Part shown: positions 33,677 to 41,052 of the stretch, piece by piece
Layout: every line of letters begins with the position of its first letter
How positions within the stretch are numbered: position 1 is the first letter of the stretch
Source of the DNA: JAJECS01 sp965262745
GTDB lineage: Bacteria > Chloroflexota > UBA11872
Direction: 5' to 3'
Length of the DNA stretch: 64,000 nt
Assembly (NCBI GenBank): GCA_965262745.1
Contig: OZ253558.1
Location: forward strand, 1,302,001-1,366,000
The notes under the pieces: generated by a model
What the model saw: the letters and a program-made list of their open reading frames with translations, nothing else
What the model was told of the DNA's origin: nothing
Database searches by the model: none
Translations under genes and position numbers: made by a program

Positions 33677-34929
33677 CGCCCGTTGTCTTCCTGGCGGCGC
33701 TGGGATTCGTGGCCCTCGGCGGGCTGGCCTGGATCACGACGCCCCTCCTGCGCGAGACCGCCCGTCGCCTACATCCGCGCAGCCATGGGCTCAGCGATGA
33801 CGTTCAACGGTCGCTCAACCTGATGGACGACCTCGATCTGGAGCAGCTTCGCGGCGCCGTGAGCGACGCCGAGCACGCCGAGCTCACGGCTGAGCTGCGC
33901 CAGCAGGCTGCCCTGGCACTCGATGCGCAACAACGGGGTCGCGCCCGAGCCGCCGCGCAGGTTGAAGCTTTGGTCTCCGACCGGCCAACGGCCCGCGCGA
34001 GCGCCACGCCTGCCACCCAGTCGCCGGCGGCGGTGCGCCGCCCCGTCCTCTGGCTGCTCACGGCGGCGACGTTGGTCGGGGGACTCATCGCGATCGTTCT
34101 CGTCGTGACGTTGGGCGCGCGCCAGGGCGTCGCCAACCAGACCGCCGTCGGCAACGTTGGCGTCGCGGCAATCACCGCTGTGGCAGTTTCACCGACGGAC
34201 CCCGAAATCCTCGTGGCAGCCCATCCGTCAGGGCTTCAGGTAAGTCGGGACGCCGCAGCAACGTGGCAGCCCGCCGAGTTCCCCCGCACGACTCATTGGG
34301 TGGCGACCACTCCCACCGGCTTCGTCGCCCTGAGTGACGACGGGCCGTTTCGCGGCGACAACTTGGCCACCGGCTGGACGCCATGGGCAGCGTCGCTCGA
34401 CTTGGCGCACCTCGCGTCGGGGCGCCAAACAGGCCGCCTTGTCGGCATCGACGCCAGCGGAGCCGTCCACACATCGGACGACGACGGCGCGAGTTGGCGC
34501 ACGCTTGAGGTCGCCGCGCCGCCGAACGTGACGGGGATTGCCGTGGTCGATCAGCCCGAATTTCTGATTCTGGTGAGCACGGCCACCGAAGGCGTGCTTG
34601 CCACAAGCCTCAGCGGTCCATGGCGCAGCGCCAACGGTTTCGTGAACGGCGCGCTGCCGACGGTCAACGTGCGCTCGCTGCACTACGAGCCGAACAGCGG
34701 CGACCGCTACATCTCGCCCACTGGAAGAGAGTTCCAGGGCGCGGTCTACCTAGCCACCGACGCCGGCGTCTTCAAGACCGTCGACGGCACGCAGTCCTGG
34801 CACCGCCTGCCGCTCGCCGCCGACATCGTCGCCATCGCCGGCAGCGCGGCCGCCCCGAGAGAGATCTACGCCATTGCCCGCGACGGCAGCGTGTTTCGCA
34901 GCCGCGACCTCGGCGCGTCATGGGGTTAG
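33673..34929 (+). CDS. CcmI-like N-terminus joined to an exported beta-propeller-like domain
   Basis: A 418-residue protein translationally coupled to ccmH (GTGA). Residues 1-20 form a first membrane helix; about 38-85 read SLNLMDDLDLEQLRGAVSDAEHAELTAEL-like text typical of the cytosolic loop of short CcmI/CycH proteins; a second helix is at about 122-150. The rest (about 160-418) has repeated blocks with DPE-x-L, SxDDG/SRDxG-x-xW turns (SDDDGASWRT, TVDGTQSWHR, SRDLGASWG) as in BNR/Asp-box or YCF48-type propellers. CcmI normally ends in TPR repeats that hold apocytochromes; here a propeller takes that place. I do not know a described equivalent. Confidence 0.75.
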   Translation: MTPVVFLAALGFVALGGLAWITTPLLRETARRLHPRSHGLSDDVQRSLNLMDDLDLEQLRGAVSDAEHAELTAELRQQAALALDAQQRGRARAAAQVEALVSDRPTARASATPATQSPAAVRRPVLWLLTAATLVGGLIAIVLVVTLGARQGVANQTAVGNVGVAAITAVAVSPTDPEILVAAHPSGLQVSRDAAATWQPAEFPRTTHWVATTPTGFVALSDDGPFRGDNLATGWTPWAASLDLAHLASGRQTGRLVGIDASGAVHTSDDDGASWRTLEVAAPPNVTGIAVVDQPEFLILVSTATEGVLATSLSGPWRSANGFVNGALPTVNVRSLHYEPNSGDRYISPTGREFQGAVYLATDAGVFKTVDGTQSWHRLPLAADIVAIAGSAAAPREIYAIARDGSVFRSRDLGASWG

Positions 34930-36125
34930 TCACAGCGGCACTCTGCCGCAGGCCGCTGCCGTGGCTCCTCACGGTCGCGATGCTCGCGGTTGTCCTCACC
35001 ACTGGCTGGCAGCCGGTCCGCGCCGAGGATCATGGCGTGATTCTGGGCAGCGTCGTCAACGGCACGGCCGGCAGTGCGGTTCCAGACGGTCTGGTGGTGG
35101 CGCTGGTCGGGCGCCGCGGCCCCGATGCGCTCCCCACCCTCACAACCGGTGTGAATCAGGACGGAACCTTCGCCTTCACGGAACTCCCGACGGGAGCGGA
35201 AGCGGCGTATTTCGCCCATGTGGACTACGGAGGCGTGGCCTACACGACGGACGGCATTAGCTTCGACGGCCACACGGAAATCGAGACAACGCTCACGATT
35301 CACGAGACGACGAGTCAGAACCCGGGCATCTCCCTGCAATCAGTCGCCCGGCTCCTCCGACACCAGACCGCAGACGCGATCTCCGTGCTGGACGTGATCG
35401 ACGTCATCGTGCCCGGAGACCGGACATTCCTACCGGCGGTCTCTACGGCCGCGCCGCCACCGCTCAGGTTCGCCGTGCCCGACGGCGCCTTCGGCCTGCA
35501 GCCGGTGACCGGATTCCGTTCGGATGAACTGGTCATTGGCGGGCCGGGATTCGCGGTGCTGGCCCCGCTGCGACCGGGCATCATCACCATCGCCTACGCC
35601 TATCAGCTTCGGCTCACCGATGGCGCGGCCGCCTTCGACTGGCTCATCGGTCTGCCGGCCGGCGTCGTGCGGCTGTTGAGCGAGCAGGGCGTCCTGGCGA
35701 CGGCCCCGCAGGGATTGGCGTCCCAAGCATCAACCTCGTTCGGCGGGATCGCGGTCGACCTGTGGGAAGCCCGCAACGTTGCCGCCCGCACGACGTTTGT
35801 GATTGAGGTTTCCGACACCACGCTGCCCGGCATCGTCCGGGCCGTTCGCTCCACCACTGCCGATCGGTGGGCCCTCATCGCGGCTGGCGGCGGAGTGGTC
35901 CTGACGCTCGTATTCGCCGCGCACCGCCGGGTGTGGCGCCCCCGCCCGGCGCCCGACAACCTGGCGCGGGCGCGGCAGTTGCTTGCAGACCTGCGGCGCT
36001 CGAGTCGAGCGGCCGGGCCGGAGCAGGCGGCCACGCGCGACGAGCTCATCGATCTGATCGAACATCACCCCGCCATCGCCGCCGAGTTGCGCCGCGACCG
36101 AGCGGCGGGAGATCCGGCGGGCTAG
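34920..36125 (+). CDS. Exported membrane-anchored protein with carboxypeptidase-regulatory-like N-domain, Ccm-associated
   Basis: A 401-residue protein starting at ATG 34920, inside the last codons of the preceding gene. It has a signal peptide (about 1-36), then a beta domain of the carboxypeptidase-regulatory/transthyretin-like kind (ILGSVVNGTAGSAVPDGLVVALV, TGVNQDGTFAFTELP), a further extracellular region, one membrane helix (about 318-338) and a charged cytosolic tail (LARARQLLADLRR, RDELIDLIEHHPAIAAEL) reminiscent of CcmI-type loops. Function is not known. Its coupling to the ccm genes suggests a role in cytochrome assembly or heme delivery. Confidence 0.72.
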   Translation: MGLVTAALCRRPLPWLLTVAMLAVVLTTGWQPVRAEDHGVILGSVVNGTAGSAVPDGLVVALVGRRGPDALPTLTTGVNQDGTFAFTELPTGAEAAYFAHVDYGGVAYTTDGISFDGHTEIETTLTIHETTSQNPGISLQSVARLLRHQTADAISVLDVIDVIVPGDRTFLPAVSTAAPPPLRFAVPDGAFGLQPVTGFRSDELVIGGPGFAVLAPLRPGIITIAYAYQLRLTDGAAAFDWLIGLPAGVVRLLSEQGVLATAPQGLASQASTSFGGIAVDLWEARNVAARTTFVIEVSDTTLPGIVRAVRSTTADRWALIAAGGGVVLTLVFAAHRRVWRPRPAPDNLARARQLLADLRRSSRAAGPEQAATRDELIDLIEHHPAIAAELRRDRAAGDPAG

Positions 36126-36154
36126 CTTTGCAGGCGCCTCACGGGCTGCCTACC

Positions 36155-37954
36155 ATGGCCGACGTGGACCACCTGCAGCACGATGTGCTCGTAATTGGCG
36201 GCGGCGGCGCCGGCCTGCGCGCCGCCATCGCCGTAGCCCAAGAGCACCCCGACCTCAGCATCGGCATCGTGTCCAAGGTCTACCCGATGCGCAGTCACAC
36301 CGTGGCCGCCGAGGGCGGCATGGCCGCGGTCATCAAGGACGACGACAGCGCCGAAGACCACATCTACGACACCATCAGCGGCTCGGATTGGCTGGCCGAC
36401 CAGGACGCCGTCGAGATGTTTGTCGAGGAAGCGCCTCGCGAGCTGATCCAACTCGAGCACTGGGGCTGCCCATGGTCGCGTGAGGCGACCGGCCACGTCG
36501 CGGTGCGACCGTTCGGCGGCATGAAGATTCAGCGCACCTGGTTCGCCACCGACAAGACCGGCTTTCACGTCCTGCACAGCCTCTTCCAGACCTCCATGCA
36601 ATTCCCCTCCATCACCCGCTACGACGAATGGTTCGCGACCAAGCTGCTGGTGGACGAGGGTCGTTGCCAAGGGTGCACGGCGATCGAGCTGCGCACCGGG
36701 CAAATGCGCCCCATCTTCGCGAAGGCGGTCATCATCGCCACGGGCGGCGCCGGACGCATCTTCCCCTTCACCACGAACGGCGCCATCAAGACCGGCGACG
36801 GCCTGGCCATGGCCTATCGCGCCGGCGTGGCGCTCAAAGACATGGAGTTTGTGCAGTACCACCCCACCGGCTTGCCAGGCACCGGGATCCTCATCACCGA
36901 GGCGTCGCGCGGCGAAGGCGGAGTGCTCACCAACAACAAGGGTCGGCGGTATCTGGCCGACTATGACCTTGGACAGCCGCTGGCTCTGGACGATCCACGG
37001 CATCCGCAGCTTCGAAGCATGGAGCTCGGCCCCCGCGACCGGCTTTCGCAGGCGTTCATCCAGGAGCAAGAGCAGGGCAACACTTTTTCCGGACCATACG
37101 GCGACTACGTGCACCTGGATATCCAGCATCTGGGCGAGCACCGCATCGACACGAAGCTCCCCTTCGTGCGTGAGCTCGCCCGAAACTACGCCGGAATAGA
37201 CCCCGTCAAGGAATCGATTCCCGTGCGGCCCGTGGTGCACTACATGATGGGCGGCATCGACACCGACATTGACGCCGCGACCACGCTCCCGGGGCTGTAC
37301 GCCGCCGGCGAGTGCGCCTGCGTGAGCATCAACGGGGCCAACCGGCTTGGCTCGAATTCACTCACCGAGCTGGTGGTCTTTGGCGCACGCGCCGGCCGCA
37401 ACGCCGCGCATTTCGCCGCCAAGACGGCCTCGGCTGCGATTGATCGCTTGCAGCCGCAGATCGACGACGAGCGGGCCCGTATCCGACGCATCCTGGAGCA
37501 GCCGTCCGGCGGCGAGCGGGTTGCGGAATTGCGGCGTGAGATGACCACGACCATGGAAGAAGGCGCCGGCATCTATCGCTCGCAGCCGCTCCTCGAGCAG
37601 ACCTACGCCACGCTCAACGACCTCCGCGAGCGTTTCGGCCGCGTTGATCTCGACGACCGCACCAACGTTTACAACACCGAGCTGATCAGCGCGCTGGAGC
37701 TTGACTACATGCTCGACTTGTCTACGGCTCTGGCCGCGTGCGCCCGTGATCGCACCGAATCGCGCGGATCGCACCAGCGAACAGACCACCCTGAGCGCGA
37801 CGATGGCCAATTCCTCAAGCATTCGCTCGCCGTCCGCGAGGCCGACGGCTCTCCTCGCGTGTCATTTCGCGATGTCGTGATCACAAAATGGCCTCCCGGA
37901 TCCCGGACGTACGGTTCGGACGACCAGGCAAAGGCGGCAACAAGCGAATCATGA
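36155..37954 (+). CDS. frdA: Fumarate reductase/succinate dehydrogenase flavoprotein, QFR type
   Basis: A 599-residue flavoprotein. FAD-binding GGGGAGLRAAIA is at residues 15-26 and the covalent FAD His48 is in RSHTVAAEGG. Active-site residues appear in EFVQYHPTGLPGTGIL, RGEGG, HYMMGGI and the C-terminal ANRLGSNSL and RTESRGSH. Length, WGCPWSR, FGGMKIQRTWFATDKTGFH and the ending VVITKWPPGSRTYG closely follow enterobacterial FrdA rather than SdhA. It interconverts fumarate and succinate at the membrane. ATG at 36155 is used; a longer frame from 35867 lies inside the previous gene. Overlaps frdB in ATGA. Confidence 0.93.
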   Translation: MADVDHLQHDVLVIGGGGAGLRAAIAVAQEHPDLSIGIVSKVYPMRSHTVAAEGGMAAVIKDDDSAEDHIYDTISGSDWLADQDAVEMFVEEAPRELIQLEHWGCPWSREATGHVAVRPFGGMKIQRTWFATDKTGFHVLHSLFQTSMQFPSITRYDEWFATKLLVDEGRCQGCTAIELRTGQMRPIFAKAVIIATGGAGRIFPFTTNGAIKTGDGLAMAYRAGVALKDMEFVQYHPTGLPGTGILITEASRGEGGVLTNNKGRRYLADYDLGQPLALDDPRHPQLRSMELGPRDRLSQAFIQEQEQGNTFSGPYGDYVHLDIQHLGEHRIDTKLPFVRELARNYAGIDPVKESIPVRPVVHYMMGGIDTDIDAATTLPGLYAAGECACVSINGANRLGSNSLTELVVFGARAGRNAAHFAAKTASAAIDRLQPQIDDERARIRRILEQPSGGERVAELRREMTTTMEEGAGIYRSQPLLEQTYATLNDLRERFGRVDLDDRTNVYNTELISALELDYMLDLSTALAACARDRTESRGSHQRTDHPERDDGQFLKHSLAVREADGSPRVSFRDVVITKWPPGSRTYGSDDQAKAATSES

Positions 37955-38709
37955 CCACGGCCACCGAGACCTTGATGAAGTTTGAAGTCTTTCGCTATCA
38001 ACCGGATTGGGACGAGCCGACCTTCCAGGTCTATGACGTGCCCTATCGGGAGGACTGGGTGGTCCTGGACGCCCTCAACTACATCAAGGACACGATCGAC
38101 GGGTCGCTGACCTACCGCTGGTCATGCCGCATGGGGGTCTGCGGATCGTGCAGTGCAATGGTCAACGGCTATCCCAAGCTCACCTGCGCGGCCTTCCTGT
38201 CCGACTACATGCCCGGACCCGTTCGGGTCGAGCCGCTGGTCAACTTCAACGTGGAGCGCGATCTCGTAATCGGTCTCGAAGGATTCATGGAGAAGCTGGA
38301 AAAGGTCCAGCCGTGGATCGTCCGTGAGAATCCCTCGGCGGACGATCTGGCGTCCGAACACCTCCAGACGCCCGCCCAACATGCCGCCTACCAGCAGTTC
38401 AGCATGTGCATCAACTGCCTGCTGTGCTACGCGGCGTGTCCGGTTTCGTCGCACAGTGACGAGTTCATCGGGCCGGCCGCGCTGGCGTTGGCCCAGCGCT
38501 ACAACCTCGACTCGCGGGATGAGGGCGTGGAGCAACGTCGTGACGTCATCCTCAAGGACGAAGGCATCTGGGAGTGCTCGTTCGTCGGCGAGTGCTCCGC
38601 CGTCTGCCCCAAACACGTGGACCCCGCCGGCGCGATTCAGCAAGCCAAAATGACCGGCGCCATCGACTACTACAAGCGGCTGCTCATGCCTTGGACGGTG
38701 AAGTCTTGA
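37951..38709 (+). CDS. frdB: Fumarate reductase iron-sulfur subunit
   Basis: A 252-residue Fe-S protein. The [2Fe-2S] ligands are in CRMGVCGSC with a final Cys in PKLTC; the [4Fe-4S] and [3Fe-4S] ligands are in CINCLLCYAACPV and CSFVGECSAVCPKHVDP. The pattern EFIGPAALALAQRYNLDSRD matches FrdB of the quinol:fumarate reductase type. It links FrdA to the quinone site in FrdCD. ATG overlaps the frdA stop; its stop overlaps frdC in TTGA. Confidence 0.93.
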   Translation: MTTATETLMKFEVFRYQPDWDEPTFQVYDVPYREDWVVLDALNYIKDTIDGSLTYRWSCRMGVCGSCSAMVNGYPKLTCAAFLSDYMPGPVRVEPLVNFNVERDLVIGLEGFMEKLEKVQPWIVRENPSADDLASEHLQTPAQHAAYQQFSMCINCLLCYAACPVSSHSDEFIGPAALALAQRYNLDSRDEGVEQRRDVILKDEGIWECSFVGECSAVCPKHVDPAGAIQQAKMTGAIDYYKRLLMPWTVKS

Positions 38710-39101
38710 CGCAGCCGTTGTTTCGGTCGCTGGGATGGACCTGGTGGGCCAAGCGGCCTTCGTACCTTCTGGTTTTTCTGCGCGAAGCCTCGTCGGTGTT
38801 CATCGCCGTGCAAGTCGTGCTGCTGCTGGTGCTGGTGCACAAGGCCGGTCAGCCGCCCGCCGACTACCAGGCGTATCTGGACTTCCTCTGGAATCCGGGA
38901 ATGGTCGTCTTCCACGTCATCTCCATCGCGTTCGCCCTGTTGCACACCTTCACCTGGTTCATGCTGCTGCCGGCCACCGTTGCGATCCGCATCAGAGGTC
39001 GACGAATCCCAGGGATATTGCTGGTCGCGCCGCAGTTTGGCGCGTGGGCCGTCGTCAGCGGGCTGATCATTGCCTGGGTTTGGTGGGTCGGGGCGGGATG
39101 A
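38706..39101 (+). CDS. frdC: Fumarate reductase membrane subunit C
   Basis: A 131-residue membrane protein with three helices (about 24-48, 62-88, 105-128). Length and text (WAKRPSYLLVFLREASSVFIAV, FHVISIAFALLHTFTWFMLLP) fit FrdC. It anchors FrdAB and forms part of the quinone site; FrdCD-type anchors carry no heme, unlike SdhCD. TTG start overlapping the frdB stop; its stop overlaps frdD in ATGA. Confidence 0.88.
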   Translation: MTQPLFRSLGWTWWAKRPSYLLVFLREASSVFIAVQVVLLLVLVHKAGQPPADYQAYLDFLWNPGMVVFHVISIAFALLHTFTWFMLLPATVAIRIRGRRIPGILLVAPQFGAWAVVSGLIIAWVWWVGAG

Positions 39102-39460
39102 GAGGCCGGTCGCACGAGCCCTTTTGGTGGTCGATCTTTGGCATGGGCGGGGTCATCGCCGCCTTGTTCATTCCGGTCATGATCTTCGTCACCGGCATCG
39201 GCGGCGCCGCGGGTTTGGATGCCGTATCGGCGGCGCTTGGTCATGGCGAGGACGGCATCGGCGCGCTGCTGCGGCATGCTCCGGTGCGAGCGGTGCTGGG
39301 CTTGATCATGGCGCTTGCCGCCTTCCACGCCGCGCACCGCATCCGCCACACGCTCATCGACCTGCAAGCACCGGCGCCTCACTCGGCGCTCGCCGCCGCG
39401 AGCTATGGCGGCGCGGCAATCGTGAGTGCGCTGACAGCCGTTTTCCTGGCGCTCTTCTAA
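39098..39460 (+). CDS. frdD: Fumarate reductase membrane subunit D
   Basis: A 120-residue membrane protein with three helices (about 12-35, 60-85, 98-120), opening EPFWWSIFGMGGVIAALFIPVMIF and with a central RAVLGLIMALAAFHAAHRIRHTLIDL, as in FrdD. With FrdC it completes the anchor. It is the last gene of the frd operon; 217 bp of non-coding DNA follow. Confidence 0.87.
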   Translation: MRGRSHEPFWWSIFGMGGVIAALFIPVMIFVTGIGGAAGLDAVSAALGHGEDGIGALLRHAPVRAVLGLIMALAAFHAAHRIRHTLIDLQAPAPHSALAAASYGGAAIVSALTAVFLALF

Positions 39461-39473
39461 AGCCGACCCTTCG

Positions 39474-39491
39474 CAGAAACGTACGGTTCTG
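39474..39491. promoter_or_regulatory. 18-bp palindrome between frdD and the xanthine dehydrogenase operon
   Basis: CAGAAACGTACGGTTCTG: arms CAGAA and TTCTG around the palindrome CGTACG, with one mismatched base pair on each side. Dyads of this size are typical of repressor operators. A second hairpin, GGCCCG/CGGGCC with a 3-nt loop, follows at 39530-39544 and could act as a weak terminator for the frd transcript. No regulator gene is adjacent. Confidence 0.35.
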
Positions 39492-39677
39492 GTGGCCCGC
39501 GCCGCGTGTGCAGCGTGGGGAGCGCACGCGGCCCGTGTCGGGCCCACGGAAGATGTTTCCAGCGCCACGGCATCGCTCGACGGGCGCGCGCCCGGGCACG
39601 CGGCACTAGCCGATGCCGGTCAATATCGGCAACAATGCAGCAGCCCAGCCTTCCTCGCCTCTGAACGGAGCGCTTTC

Positions 39678-40565
39678 TTGCACGCGATCTCCTACGCCGC
39701 GCCCACGACGATCGCCGACGCGGTTTCCATCCTCGCCGAGCATGGGGCGCACGCCCGCATGCTCGCCGGCGGCACGGACCTCATCGTGCAGGTCCGTGAA
39801 AAGCAGCGCGACACCACGGTATTTGTGGACGCCAAGCACATCCCGGACCTGTCGCAACTCGTCTTCAACGCGGATGGATCGGCCACGCTTGGCGCCGCCG
39901 TTCCCTGCTATCGGATCTACGGCGACGCCGCGATGGTCGCGCAATACTCGGCGCTCACAGACGCCTGCCAGATTATCGGCAGCACCGGGATTCAGGGACG
40001 CGCGTCGGTAGGCGGCAACCTCTGCAATTCAGGGCCGGCTGGCGACACCATCCCGCCGCTCATCGTGCATGGCGCAGTCGCCAACATCGCCGGTCCAAGC
40101 GGTAACCGCACCGTGGCGGCGGAAGACTTCTGCACGGGCCCGTCGCGGAACGTGCTCGGCGAAAATGAGCTTCTGGTATCGCTGACGCTGCCCAAGCCTG
40201 CCGCGGGCTCGGGCTCGCATTACCTGCGATTCATTCCGCGCAACGAGATGGACATCGCCGAAGTCGGCGCGGGTGCATCCGTCACGTTGGACGGCGACAC
40301 CATCACCGCCGCGTGCATCGCCATTGGCGCGGTCGCCCCCACGCCGCTGTTCGTGGCCGAGGCCGGCGCGGCGCTCATCGGGCAGACCGCCGGCGAAGAT
40401 GCCTACGCCGCCGCGGCCAACATCGCGCGGGACGCGGCGCGTCCGATTAGCGACATGCGCGGCACGGTGCCGCACCGCAAACATCTGAGTTTCGTGCTCA
40501 CACAGCGTGCCTTGCGCGGCGCGGTAGCCCGCGCCCGTGGAATGGAGGTCGGCAATGGCCACTGA
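39678..40565 (+). CDS. Xanthine dehydrogenase-family FAD-binding subunit (CoxM/XdhB type)
   Basis: A 295-residue medium subunit. FAD motifs are ARMLAGGTDLI (near residue 31) and the second, ASVGGNLCNSGPAGDTIPPL (near 110). It passes electrons from the Fe-S subunit to an acceptor such as NAD or quinone. TTG start at 39678 is chosen because GGAG lies 7 nt upstream and the protein then begins HAISYAAPTTIADAV, as in this family. It is the first gene of a five-gene operon and overlaps the next by 11 bp. Confidence 0.9.
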   Translation: MHAISYAAPTTIADAVSILAEHGAHARMLAGGTDLIVQVREKQRDTTVFVDAKHIPDLSQLVFNADGSATLGAAVPCYRIYGDAAMVAQYSALTDACQIIGSTGIQGRASVGGNLCNSGPAGDTIPPLIVHGAVANIAGPSGNRTVAAEDFCTGPSRNVLGENELLVSLTLPKPAAGSGSHYLRFIPRNEMDIAEVGAGASVTLDGDTITAACIAIGAVAPTPLFVAEAGAALIGQTAGEDAYAAAANIARDAARPISDMRGTVPHRKHLSFVLTQRALRGAVARARGMEVGNGH

Positions 40566-41052
40566 GATTCTCAGCGGCAAGGTGCATGTCAACACCACGA
40601 TCAACGGGGACTCGGCTGACTTCCTTGCCGAGCCGCGCGAAAGCCTGCTTGAGGTGCTGCGCGAGACCCTGGGTCTGACGGGCGCCAAAGAAGGCTGCAA
40701 CGACGGCAACTGCGGCGCCTGCAACGTCATCATGGACGGGCGGCTGGTGAATTCCTGCTGCGTGCTCGCGGTCGAGGCCGGCGGCACGGATATAACCACC
40801 ATCGAAGGTCTGGCCGGTCCGTCGGGCCTCCATCCGTTGCAGCAGAAATTCCTCGAGCACGCCGCGCTGCAGTGCGGCGTATGCACGCCGGGGTTCCTGG
40901 TCTCGGCCAAAGCGATGTTGGACAGCAACCCGAACCCTACCGAGGCCGATGTGCGGTGGTGGCTGGCCGGCAACCTCTGCCGCTGCACCGGGTACGACAA
41001 AATCGTGCGTGCGGTGCTTGACGCCGCCGCATCCATGCGCGGGGAGCAGTGA
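40555..41052 (+). CDS. Xanthine dehydrogenase-family [2Fe-2S] subunit (CoxS/XdhC type)
   Basis: A 165-residue small subunit with two [2Fe-2S] clusters. The plant-type site is GCNDGNCGACNVIMDG with a later Cys in LVNSCC; the helical-domain site is QCGVCTPGF and NLCRCTGYDKI. It carries electrons from the molybdenum centre to FAD. ATG at 40555 with GGAGG upstream. Its stop overlaps the GTG of the large subunit in GTGA. Confidence 0.93.
   Translation: MATEILSGKVHVNTTINGDSADFLAEPRESLLEVLRETLGLTGAKEGCNDGNCGACNVIMDGRLVNSCCVLAVEAGGTDITTIEGLAGPSGLHPLQQKFLEHAALQCGVCTPGFLVSAKAMLDSNPNPTEADVRWWLAGNLCRCTGYDKIVRAVLDAAASMRGEQ

Noticed and set aside
34620..34919. Long frame before the carboxypeptidase-regulatory-like gene
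   Set aside because: It is an out-of-frame reading of the propeller gene; a signal peptide begins at ATG 34920.
35867..36154. Upstream extension of the frdA frame by 96 codons
   Set aside because: It overlaps the C-terminal coding part of the preceding gene, is Arg/Pro/Gly-rich and has no FrdA homology; the MADVDHLQHDVLVIGGGG start fits the family length.
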